Notes under the pieces: generated by a model
Database searches by the model: none
Told to the model about the DNA's origin: nothing
Seen by the model: the letters and a program-made list of their open reading frames with translations, nothing else
Part shown: positions 12,281 to 24,334 of the stretch, in pieces
Position numbering within the stretch: the stretch's first letter is position 1
Layout: the number at the start of each line of letters is the position of its first letter
Program-made: the position numbers and the translations under genes
NCBI GenBank assembly: GCA_040954595.2
Contig: CM082583.2
Span: 1,922,001-1,986,000, forward strand
Direction of reading: 5' to 3'
Length of the DNA stretch: 64,000 bases
DNA from: Balanoglossus misakiensis
Lineage: Eukaryota > Hemichordata

Positions 12281-12518
12281 CTTTAGACTTAAATGATGAA
12301 AACATACTGGTCTGAATGCTGCACATGCGCGATGAACGGCAGTGTGGCGTTTGGATTAACACTGAATAATTTACTAACATAATTTTGACCCGTAGCGATT
12401 ACAGTCCACACCACGTGGAAGCAGGGTATATGATAAAAAGGGCACAACACCCTGGTTTTTATAAAGGGTCAAAGTCCTGAAATATTGTCCTTGTTCACAT
12501 TCGTTACTATGATTAGGT

Positions 12519-12563
12519 AGTAGTAGTAGAAGTAGTAGTTGTTGTTGTTGATGATGATGATGA

Positions 12564-12594
<31 letters not shown>
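12519..12594. repeat. Trinucleotide microsatellite (AGT/GTT/GAT)
   Basis: Blocks of AGT, GTT and GAT triplets in succession, ending in about nine GTT. Confidence 0.9.
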
Positions 12595-12596
<2 letters not shown>

Positions 12597-13975
12597 CAAT
12601 TAATTACAAAACAGCTGCAGCATGAATCGCTATGAAATTGATGAGTCGCGTATGCCCATGGCTGTTAGTATAAATAATTAAAACAAAATGTCGAATCGTT
12701 AAATTTATTGTGGTACTAAATGGATTTGCATGACATGCCAATTTTGTAAATGTTCATGATGGAACTCGTATGTGTTCTTGGTCAAATTCGCGACGCACAA
12801 TTCTCTGGAGGTTTATTTTTACACAGAAGAAATGAACAACACCACGTGTAGAGGGCGCCATGTGTTGGAGAAGCAGTGACTAGTGCGTTCTAGTCAGTTG
12901 TTGCCGTGTTACCGCATGGGGTGTAATCTCAAGCCAGATTCTGAATAACGCATGATTTTCGATTGGCGGTACGTAGCTTTGGTAAACGTTGGTTAATAGC
13001 AGAAATGCTGCGTTGTTATGACAACAGACCAGTACAAGGAATAACCCGGAACTGTTTTCTGTTTAATCTAGGTGGGAATAATATGGCAGACGTTTCACAT
13101 AATACCCATCGTTTTATTTCATTGTCACTAGTTTTTTTTATGTTCCATTTCCTAAAACAACATAATTGCGTGTGAAGTTGTAAGAAGAAATTGCTAATTA
13201 TACATTGGATTGTGAAAGTGTTAAACCAAAACGTGCAAGGAGACGCCATTACAAGTGCCTCATCTCACTAGCCATTATAATTAACCATACGAATATCAGG
13301 ATGGTAATCCTTGCAATAGTAGTGGTCGCGTTCGTCACATCGTTGGAAAGAGCAGTATTGAACCGGGCTTGAAAATGTCACTTTTCGGCCTGTTGGCAAG
13401 GCGGTCCGGACACTTTAATATTAAAAATACAACGCCATATTAAGGTATAGGATGCTATGCAGGAATTGAGATCTCTTTATTAATAATGGAACTCAATACG
13501 TATTGACTTGTATTTTATAACGCTATTATTCGTCACGTAAACCTACCATGTTTAAAAAAATACAACTTACGTTTTAGGGGAGTTTTTAAGCATACTAAAC
13601 GTTAATTGGATTTCTCAAGCAATTTAACAGCTTATATCATGTCGATTCATGCAAAGTACACTGTTGTTCACTTCTTGAAGACAGAGAGGGATGTTAAAGA
13701 TACGACATACAAAAATCGTTTACTTACATCAACTGAACTACATATGACATGTAAGATATCGTCCTCATAAAATTCTAATGTACATTCTAAACACTCCTCG
13801 CTTCTTTCTTCTTCTAACAAGTGTCCCTGAAATGAAAAATGTAACTCCTGATAGCATTATTTTTAAGTTCATGTTATTTTCGATAAACGATAACAACATT
13901 CAGTTACTAGACAGAGTCAGATGATATCCACACACTCTGATCGAGGCGACCAACAAGCACTCAGCGACGGACGGA
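12595..13975. other. Nothing recognised
   Basis: AT-rich sequence without a supported gene, RNA or structured repeat. Confidence 0.4.
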
Positions 13976-14002
13976 CATACAGACAAGACAGACAGGCAGA
14001 GT

Positions 14003-14034
<32 letters not shown>

Positions 14035-14168
14035 GGCAGGCAGAGTTACTGGCGGACAGGCAGGCAGAGTGACAGAAAGACAGACAGACAGGCAGGCAGA
14101 GTGACAGACAGACAAACAGACAGACAGGCAGAGGGACAGACAGACAGACAGAAAGACAGACAGAAACA
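13976..14168. repeat. CAGA/CAGG minisatellite-like tract
   Basis: Degenerate CAGA and GGCAGGCAGAGTGACA blocks, repeated about every 40-60 bases inside the longer tetranucleotide tract. The minus strand reads as Leu/Ser/Cys-rich protein (100+ codons), an artefact of the simple repeat. Confidence 0.9.
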
Positions 14169-14636
14169 ATGTGACTAGTTCTCTTTTACTTTGGCTACGC
14201 TTAAAGGGAGACACACATACAAACCACATCGATCTTGTCCACTTGATCCACAAGCACGGACATCAGCCTGAATGTATGTGTCGGTCTAGACTATCTCACA
14301 ACCCCTCTCGCCGTCCGTGCAGGCTTATGGTCTGATTGCATGTGTGCCCGGCAAGGGGGGGGGGCGACTCATGAACTCTGCCCTCTAGTGGCTACTAAAT
14401 TGACCAACCAGAGTGCGGCATTCTGGCTCACTCATATGCGCGTCTTGTCGACAGTAAAGGCTCGAAAAAACCCGTTTTTGAACAGAATGCGATCATCGAA
14501 ATAAATCACGATCACAAATTTAGAAAGTTACATTATGTGTGGAACACCAGACATTTTTTCTCGTATGATACTACAACCGATCATTTTCACACTTTGTCGG
14601 CCGATAAACGTAGTGCCAATGTAGGCTGATAAACAC

Positions 14637-14772
14637 CAGTGCCGAAAGGCGGTTTTCAAACTACCGATCATTTCAAACTCTGTCGATCTTTTTAATAATA
14701 AGCCAAAGAGCGTAGTGCAGTAGCGTACCGAAAGGCCGTTTTCAAACTACCGATCTTTTTCATAATAAGCCG
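14637..14772 (+). repeat. Imperfect tandem duplication, about 90-bp period
   Basis: CCGAAAGGCGGTTTTCAAAC followed by TACCGATC and an AATAATAAGCC tail occurs at 14641-14704 and again, shortened, at 14728-14772. Confidence 0.7.
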
Positions 14773-15222
14773 ATATGACGGGACCGACACACGATGGACC
14801 TCCGTTTGAGCCAGACAATAGTCCCGGACACCAATACGACAAGTAGACAATAGAAAATCACAAAGAAAATATGTTTTTTGGGGGGTCAGAACTTTTGTAA
14901 AAGTAAGGCTTCGAGGTATGAAAAGCGATTACACATCAACATGTCACGAAAATTCAGTTCACCCACGAGGAGACGCTCACACTACGTATACTGCATCATA
15001 CGAAGGTTCAGGAGCTATGCACTAGTCAGGCGTGTGCGCTATACTATACATGCTATAGAACGGAATTGTTGCACTTGTAATCAGGGGCGATTTTGCAAAG
15101 ACCCATGGGGGTACACACACCATTTTTCTAAAATAGTCAGAATATATATTGAAATTACCAAAATCGTTTCAAAATGTTACAATTATTTTTTATAAGAAAG
15201 TGCTGCACATCTTAAAACACTA
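14773..15222. other. Nothing recognised
   Basis: No supported gene or repeat before the MITE at 15226. A 105-codon open frame (14878-15195) has no recognisable domain. Confidence 0.4.
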
Positions 15223-15225
15223 TAA

Positions 15226-16402
15226 GGGACCGTTCAGTTTTTACGGCCGGGGGGGGGCGGCAAAATCCAGGGGGGGTCACTTAAATTTTGAAGTCCACAA
15301 GGGGGGGGTCATCTGTTATTTTTAAACGTTTAGGGGGGGTCACATACTTTTGCCACCGAACTTTTGCTTTTGAGTCCACAAAATTGCAGTTTCGCACCCT
15401 TTATTTTACAAAATTTTCTAATGTGGGAGGGGCACACCCCCTCCCGCACCCACCCCCTTCATTCTCCGCCACATTTCATTTTTTGCTGGTTTGTCTAGTG
15501 TACCAGGGCAGAGTGCTTGCCACCCCAACCCCACCGATGATAATATTTAACAAAGTGAATACATAAAGGATAATAATTGTTTAAACCATTTTGCATAACT
15601 GATAGTTTCGCGCTGCATCTTCTATATACTAGAAGTTTTATAAATGATGTCATGACAAGATGACGCCAAATCTTCAAACTTTGAGTGGAGTGGCAAAAAG
15701 TAAAATTGGTCCTCCCAAACATTGAGATAATTTGCTTTTGAGTTCATTAAAATGCAACTTTGCGCTACATATTTTACTAAATTTTCTTATGTGGGAGGGG
15801 GACATCCCCTCCCACACCCACCCCCTCCTTTCTTCGCCACATTGCATTTATTCACTGGTTTGTCTAGTGTACCAGGGAAGACTTCTTGCCACCCCACCCC
15901 CATGCTTACTTTGAGTGGAGCGGCAAAATTAAAATTTGTCCTCCCTAACATTGAGTTAATTTGCTTTTGAGTTCATTAAATTGCAACTTTGAGCACCGTA
16001 TTTTACACAATTTTCTTATGTGGGAGGGGGACACCCCCTCCCACGCCCACACCCGCCACTTTTCTTGTTTTACCGATTCTAGCAACTATTGTATTGACTT
16101 GTCATTTTAATTTGTTCATAGATTTCTTTATTGCAATGATATACTATTATAAACTTCAATAATACTTTAAGAAATATATAATTGAGGTGTGAGGAGCCTC
16201 ATTCCCTTTATTGCATACAGTGTACATAGGATCAGGACGGCGAATGTTTTCGGCGTGGGGGGGGGGGTCATCATATTTTTGGGTCTGTCAAATGGGGGGT
16301 CATCATTTTTTGGTCCGGGTGAAGGGGGGGTCAGCCTGATTTTGAGAACCGATGACACAAACTTGCCACCCCCCCCCCCTGCCGTAAAAACTGAACGGTC
16401 CC
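15226..16402. mobile_element. Harbinger-like MITE, copy 1 (1177 bp)
   Basis: Terminal inverted repeats start GGGACCGTTCAGTTTTTACG and are followed at both ends by long G (left) or C (right) runs. A TAA target duplication flanks it (15223-15225 and 16403-16405). TIRs beginning GGG with a 3-bp TWA duplication point to the PIF/Harbinger superfamily. It has no transposase. The interior carries three copies of a module of about 110 bp (near 15361-15446, 15726-15814 and 15955-16044). Each module contains the hairpin GTGGGAGGGGG / CCCCCTCCCAC. Confidence 0.85.
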
Positions 16403-18200
16403 TAAATTCGATGTTTATTATTTTTCCAAATTTCGGGTCACTGTAAGTTTTATCAGTTTTCCGCAAGGTTTATCAAGATATTTCGGTAAAAATGTGTCGT
16501 TTAATAGCTTAAACTACAAACTATCGATAAATGGTGAAAATGACTGTTAAAATACGATTATTCCGACGTAAATAAGCTTAGAAAATTACGCGGGAAATCA
16601 GCACACCACTTCCGCATTTGAAAACAAGATAACGTTGAGGGCGCTGCAAAGTTTAGAAAACACCGGTCTTGACTCCACTGTCTTGCAGGAACCCTCATTT
16701 GCTCATTGCTACATATTCACAACATACACAACATACATGTAAACAATAAATTTATGATGATGAGACTAGAGCCAGACCATAGAGCAGTCAGACCCGTTTA
16801 TTCGAAGCAAGGACAAAGTGCACTATATGCTGAGTAACGCCTGTAGGTTATTAAACTGCAGCTTTGCCTGCGGCGTGTGTGGTAATAAATCCTGTCGGCA
16901 CCCTATCAAGCGAGTCACGAAAAAACAGAGGTAAACCTTTTTCAGAAAATACTCTGAAAACCTGCATCCATTTGCCATGCAAGATAGGGCTCGAGGAGTG
17001 GTGTTGGACCTCACCTGGTTACCACCAAACTTTAAAAATGTAAACATGGTTTACTCACTGAAACCTTTACAGTTGCTGGGAAATACTACAAAAACAATGT
17101 TTTACCTTTTAACCAAGAATTACATGTCAATAAAATAGGAAGCACAATCACACTTGTTATCTAAAACATTGCTGAAAATATCTAATTAATGCTAGTGAGA
17201 AAAATAACTTTGATGAACAAGGTCCGATAACTGCACTGCTCGAAGATCGGCCTAGAAAATGCTGAGAAATACCTCAACACGCACATGGCATTCTCCCCAC
17301 TATGCCTCATTGGTCAATGCAACATTTTGACACTTTCCTATCCAATAAGAATACAGCAAAAACTTTGAGCACGCATTAAACACTGCTTGTGTACGTGACA
17401 TCAAGACAATGATTTCGAGACTTTACTAACGCGCGAAATCATATTGATTAACGGTCATTTGCATTTTGACGAGCTAGCGTTCGCACTGATATGCGAGGTA
17501 AGATTTTGACTCAGACGTGGTTTCAAATTGGAATCAGCCTTATTTTCTGTAGTAGAATACACGAGTTTTATCTTGGAAAAACAGTAAAAACTTAAATAAT
17601 ATGCACACTGAAGTTCTGCTTTCGATCCGAAATTCCTTTCCATTCCGTTCAAAATCCGTGTGGTGATAAAAGCAAAACGTGGAACATTTTTTGGATTTGG
17701 AGAAACTATTTTTTATTTCGTGTGGCTATTCCGTTCCGTAAGCCTCACAAGAATATTACGAGAGCCTGTGGTGTGAACAGAATTGAACGCGCAAAGGGCC
17801 ATGACCTCGTTTGAACTATCGCATTGAGTATTCAAAAACGCAACCAGGGACAGACCACAAAATGAACGAATTCCCCATAAAATTATTTTCTGTCATACTT
17901 AGTGGACGTAGACTATCGTCAGCCGCTTGTGTCGCTTGTAATATTATTTCCATGGCAATGTTCCGCGTCTCTGACGCTCGACCCAGAGGTCGCGCGCGAC
18001 TTCAGCCCTCTTTGGCTGCCATAGCTGGTGATCATCCTCTGTGTACCTGTGTGTACCAGAACAGAAATCACGTGACGCGTGTCTGGTGAAAATAAATTTT
18101 CCCCGTAGTACAATGTTTACTGACAATGGTGGCGTAATCGAACCCAGAACTTGGAATAACCGCGAAAAATTGTGTCGAGTGGTCAGGAAATACGTACCAC
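16403..18200. other. Nothing recognised
   Basis: No convincing gene or repeat. Some 60-90-codon frames lack recognisable domains. Confidence 0.4.
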
Positions 18201-18450
18201 ACGCTGACTTCCAAATGTCTCTACATTTTGATGTTTGTGGCAGTACACACATGATGTCTAAACTGGCGACACAGTTACAATTACTCCGTGTATGGTCCCC
18301 AAAACTGTCAGTTTCCTCCACAATACTGAATGAGTGAAGAACGTACACATAAATCATGAGCCTACTAAGGGGACTGGTCGGTTTCTTCAGCCTGGGGGGA
18401 GGGGTGGATTATAGGGGAGGAAGTCACCCTGTTTTGGAATTGGGTGATGT
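18201..18450 (+). repeat. One arm of a dispersed inverted duplication with truncated MITE end
   Basis: 18201-18368 is homologous, in reverse orientation, to 26125-26311 (shared blocks such as TTTCCTCCACAATACTGAA and TCATGAGCCTACTAA). Both copies carry the same GGGACTGGTCGG-type MITE end joined at the same TAA/TTA target. Here only about 80 bp of the MITE remains (18369-18450), with its G-run. Confidence 0.75.
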
Positions 18451-19546
18451 CATCTCTGGTGCTGGTGTCTATCCTCCTGTACTTTGCAAGGCTAACTTTA
18501 TTCCCCATCTTGCTAAAACATTCATACGTTCGACATGTGTGTGTTTTAAATGATCATCCTCAACTGCTTCAATCTTTTGCCACCCTTTGCGACCTTTGAC
18601 CTGTCATAGTTCAAAATAGCAGATTTGAATAAGGCTCGCTATTTCTACTGTTCATGATTTTTTGTTTTGTTTTGTTTTGCGCAAGAAGGGAAAATGAGCT
18701 TTGCACACAACGTGAAGGATCAACTAGGCCAACATAACTCCATGAACCCGTCCACATACGGCCCGGATTTTATGTCGGCCCTGATCCCCCTTTCCGAACG
18801 CGACCAAACTAATTCAGCCATGTGCCCACTTAGCGTGTACAAATTGGTTTTTCTATACCGCCCCAGGCCCAGCACTGATGCTACACCGCCATAATGAGTA
18901 TGGTGTGACCCCCAAGTGTTTTGCCCCCATTGCATCACATAACAAAGTTTTAAGCTTCTCTTTGTAAGTCGTCCTGAAGAGGTAAAATCACAACAGTGAA
19001 CTTTCTATTTGAATTGTGCAATATGCCTGGCTTTGAATCGCATAAAATACAAGTAAATTGTCTATCTTGAGATGGAAGCACGGCTGGTGGACAGCAATTT
19101 TCCTGGGGTTATCTTTCGCGGAGTTAAGCACTGGAATCATGTGAAAAGTGGGCAAGACGAGTAGGGTAAGATTGAGCCCCTAACAGAAATGATGCTTTTT
19201 AAAGATTGAACAAAGTAAGAACTTAAAAAATGAATTTGGAATAAATTGATTCACTATATATGAACAATAATGAAGATTAATGTTAAAACCCTAGGCATCG
19301 ACAGAGTCGAACTGTCAATGTGGATACATTCTCCAAGAACACCTCTTGCGGGTAAATTAATTTCATTATTTGTTCATTATATAGTGTAGCTAAGTGTGGC
19401 TAGGTGGCTAACTGCTGATGTAATAAATCTTGCATACCCATTTGAAACATGTCACAGTATTCAAATTGAAATGATGAGCAAAAAAAATATCTGCTCATCA
19501 TATTGATAGAAAGTGCCAAAATAGTTTGTTGACGGTGCACACAATA
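18451..19546. other. Nothing recognised
   Basis: Unannotated AT-rich sequence with no supported feature. Confidence 0.4.
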
Positions 19547-19631
19547 GCTTTTGGCTTTACCCTGGTTAACTATTATTATTTTTATTATTTTTAAATTTAA
19601 TTAAGTGCCTAATGGGTAAAGACCAAAAGCT
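19547..19631. repeat. Small inverted repeat
   Basis: AGCTTTTGGCTTTACCC at 19547-19563 is matched by its near-exact complement at 19614-19631 (one extra base), with an A/T-rich loop of about 50 bases. Confidence 0.65.
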
Positions 19632-19903
19632 TCTTGGTCCCATCTCTCCCCCATATAATTTTGGTTCCTTTTTTGATGCAAGATAATTACATTCTGTGTG
19701 ATAACCTAGTCTTTTTTTACACGCCTAAAGGGCAGTGAAAAAACCTTGAGCCAAATATAAATGAGGAAAAACTGCCCTCTCCCCCATCGTTCGATGCAAA
19801 TATTAAAGGCTAACCCGAATCGTCTTGCTGGCTTTTAATTTTTTTAATGAATTACGATGAACGAGCGAATTGTGTCGAGGGACGAAGAAAACACGCAGTG
19901 TAT

Positions 19904-20310
19904 GGCGACGAACACGGCGACGAGTGACGAAGGAAATGCGGACGAGCGAATGGCACCGAAGGACACGTTGGCGACGAACGAATGGCGACGAGCGACGAAG
20001 GAAATGCGGACGAGCGAATGGCACCGAAGGACACGTTGGCGACGAACGAATGGCGACGAGCGACGAAGGAAATGCGGACGAGCGAATGGCACCGAAGGAC
20101 ACGTTGGCGACGAACGAATGGCGACGAGCGACGAAGGAAATGCGGACGAGCGAATGGCACCGAAGGACACGTTGGCGACGAACGAATGGCGACGAGCGAC
20201 GAAGGAAATGCGGACGAGCGAATGGCACCGAAGGACACGTTGGCGACGACAGATGGCGACGAGCGACGAAGGAAATGCGGACGAGCGAATGGCACCGAAG
20301 GACACAATCT
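19904..20310. repeat. 68-bp minisatellite, about six copies
   Basis: GACACGTTG recurs at 19962, 20030, 20098, 20166 and 20234 (period exactly 68), and the last copy is 67 bp away and variant. The unit is built from smaller GCGACGA/GAACGAATGG-like words. The period is not a multiple of three, yet several frames on both strands stay open for 140-180 codons because the unit has no stop in those frames. The encoded proteins are therefore not credible without transcript evidence. Confidence 0.95.
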
Positions 20311-20462
20311 CGGGGAAAGTTGCGAAAAAATCCACGGACGAATCACACGAGCGCATAGCGAAAATAATTTCTATAAAAGAAAAAAGAACATGTTAAACAT
20401 ACATTTATATAATCATTACACAATTGTATTACAACTACATTACACACCTTTGTCTGCATTAC

Positions 20463-20885
20463 CCTTTACAACCTGTACACGTTTAATTTGACCATGTGGC
20501 ATTACCGGTTACACCTTTTTGTCACTACACTTTAAACCCATAACACACCAACTCATTATTATTAACCCTCTGTACAGAATTAATGTAACCACGTGGCATA
20601 ATTTAATTAATTTCCCTTTATTCATTGTTTTCACTAGACCATAAAACCAAACACCAGTCATATTTATATACCCTTTGTTAACACTTTACCACGTGACATA
20701 ACCCGGCAGTTACACCTTTTTATCACTATAGTCATATTAACCCTCTGTACAGAATTATATGTAACCACGTGATATAATTACCCTTTTGTACACATTTGTT
20801 TCACTATACCATAAAACCATTTAACCACACACTTGTCATTTATATACCCTTTGTTAACACTTTACCACGTGGCATAACCCTCGAT
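20463..20885 (+). repeat. Diverged tandem repeat with CACGTG E-boxes, about 165-bp period
   Basis: The phrase ATTAACCCTCTGTACAGAAT followed by a GTAACCACGTG-type box occurs at 20571 and 20736. A second word, CCCTTTGTTAACACTTTACC followed by ACGTG, also repeats (near 20670 and 20845). CACGTG or close variants appear at least five times. Confidence 0.7.
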
Positions 20886-21466
20886 TTTACAGTACATTAC
20901 TCATCACAACTTTGAAACCAAAATATTATACCCATGCAAACATTTGTATTTCTCAAAGTACCCTTGTTTGTTTGTGCACAATGTTTACATGGCGCGCCGG
21001 TTGCAAAGAAAAACGGTGACAAGACGATACAGCACAGCGCATACAATCAACAAAACACAGAACAATGTCACCATATTCGCAGCGTTACACTCTGGGACCA
21101 ATGCCGACCACTCCATTTTACCATTTCCACCGCGTAGTTTTACCAGAGATCAGCCGCCGTCCATGTTTCCAAACTGAAAGACAAAGAAATGATGCCGTCT
21201 GCGAATTCAAATGCCACTAACGGACAGAGTGGCATCATGCGAGTATGATAATTAGCATCCAGAAAAATCCAGAATAAACCCACTGCGCATGCACTCTAGC
21301 CTTTAATTAGACAAAATATTCAGTTCAACGCAACACGCCCTGGTTGGGATTATAATAACAAAAGAAAGAATTATCAGTTCGGCAAGATTTGAATAACACC
21401 GAAAATTCACTGCAGTGGCAACGCGCGTCTAAATTAAATGAGACACCTGATTTTATCAGGCTGATT
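20886..21466. other. Nothing recognised
   Basis: No supported feature. Confidence 0.35.
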
Positions 21467-21526
21467 CCACAGGTCGCGCGGTAGTTGAGAGCGCTTGGGC
21501 TCTCAACAGCGCAGCGCGACCTGTGG
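21467..21526. repeat. 60-bp palindrome (stem-loop)
   Basis: Outer arms CCACAGGTCGCGC (21467-21479) and GCGCGACCTGTGG (21514-21526) are exact complements. Inner arms GTTGAGAGC (21484-21492) and GCTCTCAAC (21499-21507) are also exact, with a six-base apical loop and a small asymmetric internal loop. The stem extends outward imperfectly with ATCAG/CTGAT words. Confidence 0.85.
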
Positions 21527-22250
21527 CTGATATAATGGGCATGTAACAAGATTTGCAACATTGTTGATGCTTATGCAGACATTATGCTTGAAGAAATTTA
21601 AAACTCAAACTTTGTAGCCTTTATGAAGAAAACTCGGCAAATTGTGCGTGTCATTTTTTTCCGTTACCATGCATTAATTTTACTGACACAGAACACTCCA
21701 AGGAAAGATACAGTACACGTCCAAGGACCGCCGATTACATGCACAGGTGGTTACAATGAATGTTGATAAAACTTTTCTGGAACTGTTTCCATACAGTCAG
21801 TTGGACTTGGAAATACACAGGCCCCTATTATGCGACAAGTGACATCATTTCGTTTCTGATAAAACGTATCATCGAGCAGTGGTTTTCCACGACAAAACGA
21901 GCGTCCACTCAATTTCACTTCCATGTTTCCCACAATAAACTTGTGCAGTTGTGATATAAAGTCAGTCATCGGACAAAGCTTAGAGTGTTCGCTCTCCGCG
22001 TAGAAACAAGCCCATTTTGTTGGATACTGTGACTATGCCCAAACTTAATAACCATGTTGGGACATCCGTATAGAGTAATTACTTGACAGTGAAATGAAAA
22101 CCATGGAATATTATCTATATATAACAAATTATGATGTTTCACAGAGCTGTTTTGGAATGTGTAAAGGTGAAATTCGTTCTCGTTCTGACTTCATACCTGA
22201 CCCACCCATTAGTAAAATGTTGAGGGTCCTTCCACTCGGACAAGCACGTA
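21527..22250. other. Nothing recognised
   Basis: No supported gene or repeat between the palindrome and the large inverted repeat. Confidence 0.35.
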
Positions 22251-22706
22251 GTCTCGGTTACCCAGACGCCTTTGCTTCTTCCGATGCTCTCCAGAAAAAG
22301 GGTCTGGGGAAATGCTATTGAAAGCTTTGTAAAACAAAATGGCCGATGTCAGGATTTTGATCATCGCCTGATTGGCTGAGCTGTCAGTATGACCCGGGTC
22401 ACTGCAATAGTTTCGACAATCGTCTACCAAAGATATTTCATATAATTTCTCCAACAATGCTAACAGAGGACGCCTTTTGCCTTTCGCATCAACCAACAAG
22501 TACTGGTCTCTTGATATGAAGATACGACAAATAATCGCACATTGTCGACAGTCAGTGACCCGGGTCATACTGACAGCTCAGCCAATCAGGCGATGATCAA
22601 AATCCTGACATCGGCCATTTTGTTTTACAAAGCTTTCAATAGCATTTCCCCAGACCCTTTTTCTGGAGAGCATCGGAAGAAGCAAAGGCGTCTGGGTAAC
22701 CGAGAC
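22251..22706. repeat. Perfect 154-bp inverted repeat with 148-bp loop
   Basis: 22251-22404 and 22553-22706 are exact reverse complements as far as I can read, with no mismatch found. Complementarity continues weakly into the loop (CGACAAT/ATTGTCG). The arm end GTCTCGGTTACCCAGACGCC shows no TIR-like start and no clear target duplication. The loop is open on the minus strand and reads ISRDQYLLVDAKGKRRPLLA, continuing with a coding-like composition, but has no recognised domain. Confidence 0.92.
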
Positions 22707-23466
22707 TAACAAGCACGCGGCTTTGTGGAAGCTAGCCGACAGTTATCGCCGGGTTGTCGGATTTGTTGCCGAATTTACCCGATGATCGTACATTCGGCCA
22801 TGGAATCAGTCTCCAAGTGGAACATGTTTTCTTGTTTACATAAACCTAGATCTGCTGAAATATCGATCCGATTTTGAAGAGCAGGGCTTCGCTGTAGACC
22901 TGCGTACTACATTGTGGAGGCCGTGTAACTATAACTCCAGAAACACGTCGCTGTGCTAGACTTTGCTATTTTTATTACGGAAAGTAACCTTCCTAAGTTC
23001 AATCCTGAACGATCTAGTCAGCGAAACTCACAAAGGGGAGATTTTGTACGGTATTGACAATGTGTCCACCCCACAATTGAATGATCACCAGAAACCGAAA
23101 GGGGAGCCCTGGTAATGCAGGAGCGAGTCGTAAATTAAAATATCTCTAAAAAAACGTTTCCGATCTCCACGGGATTATACGTAGTCGTAGTCATCGCCAG
23201 TGAATAAAAGTACAGCCCAATTGTAAGAAGGCAATGGCGACGAAATAAACCGAGTTTCAGAAATAACGCGCAGCCCCACCCCACCCCAACGGTACAGCTG
23301 CGTACCACAGCTAGCTCGGAGCGAGAGTTTCGGTACCGAGTTGAGTTACAAATTTGGCCTGAGCTGATGGTTTGGGTTACGCGATCCCATGACTTGGTAC
23401 ACGTTCACACACGCTAAGCTTGTTAAGAAACTATTTGGACAGAATAACGGTCAAACAAATATCACA
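22707..23466. other. Nothing recognised
   Basis: No supported feature. Confidence 0.35.
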
Positions 23467-24334
23467 TACCGTACTTGCCCGGGTAAGAACCCCTGCTCGG
23501 ACAAACGCCCCCCCCCCCCCCCGAGGTCGAGGTCATATCCGGTCTAAAGCCCCCCCCCCCCCCCCGGCCGAATATCCATTAAATTCTTGGAAATTTAATA
23601 AAGTGCAATGCAAAAAAGGCGGATTTTCATCCCCAAAGTCACTAAAAGTGAACAAAAAATGTTCGCGCTGATTATCGTACCCACCGCGGCCGACTGGCCA
23701 CGCTGAGTTATATATAGCCGCTGTAGAAAACATGACCTCAGACAGGTCCCTCGGGACCGTGCCTCGAATTCAACGATCACGTAGATGGACGCGCTGCCGC
23801 GTATGAGGTCACCGGGGAGCTTTCCAAAGCGGCCGCGTGGAGCTGCTTCAGTCCGTCCTCGACGCGAAACACCCAAAATTGGAAGATCCCGACTTGGACT
23901 CGGAGAATGAACCACTCAAAAATTCCGGTAGAGAAAGGCATGATTGCCACGATTAAGATAGATGTATTTACGTGCGTCCGTCCGTCGACGTCAAAGTATT
24001 AAATGCATGGGTGGGATCGACCATTTACCAATGTCCCGGTTAAACGGGATGTTTTGTCTGCGCCCATGGTGTCCCGATTAAACGGCGGCGACTGTAATAT
24101 GTTTTCTGTATTTGATTTATGGGTAAAAAAAAATTATTATTTAATAAATACATTGTTTGACCGTGAAATTTTTGGCCATGTTATTTGCATCATTATTCAC
24201 CCCTTCCTCGTGTCCCTAGACCCTCATTTGCATAAATGTCGAGGTTGCGTCCGGGCTAAAGCACCCCCCCCCCCCTGTTTTTTCGCTAATCTATGGGCCC
24301 AGCACCCGGGGCTCTTACCCGGGCAAGTACGGTA
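23467..24334. mobile_element. MITE with TACCGTACTTGCCCGGGTAA ends (868 bp)
   Basis: The left end TACCGTACTTGCCCGGGTAA and following AGAACCCC are mirrored at the right end (24307-24334, one difference). Flanks are ..CACA and CACA.., so the target duplication is TA or CACA, unresolved. Long C-runs sit near both ends (23505-23522, 23550-23566, 24264-24276). No transposase frame. Confidence 0.75.

Noticed and set aside
13900-14253. 117-codon Leu/Ser/Cys-rich frame
   Set aside because: Translation of a CAGA/CAGG simple repeat.
15240-16380. Gly/Pro-rich frames over the MITE ends
   Set aside because: They come from G- and C-homopolymer runs inside the transposon ends.
19803-20491. 140-180-codon proteins across the 68-bp minisatellite
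   Set aside because: Open in several frames because the unit lacks stops. Pure repeat composition with no independent coding evidence.
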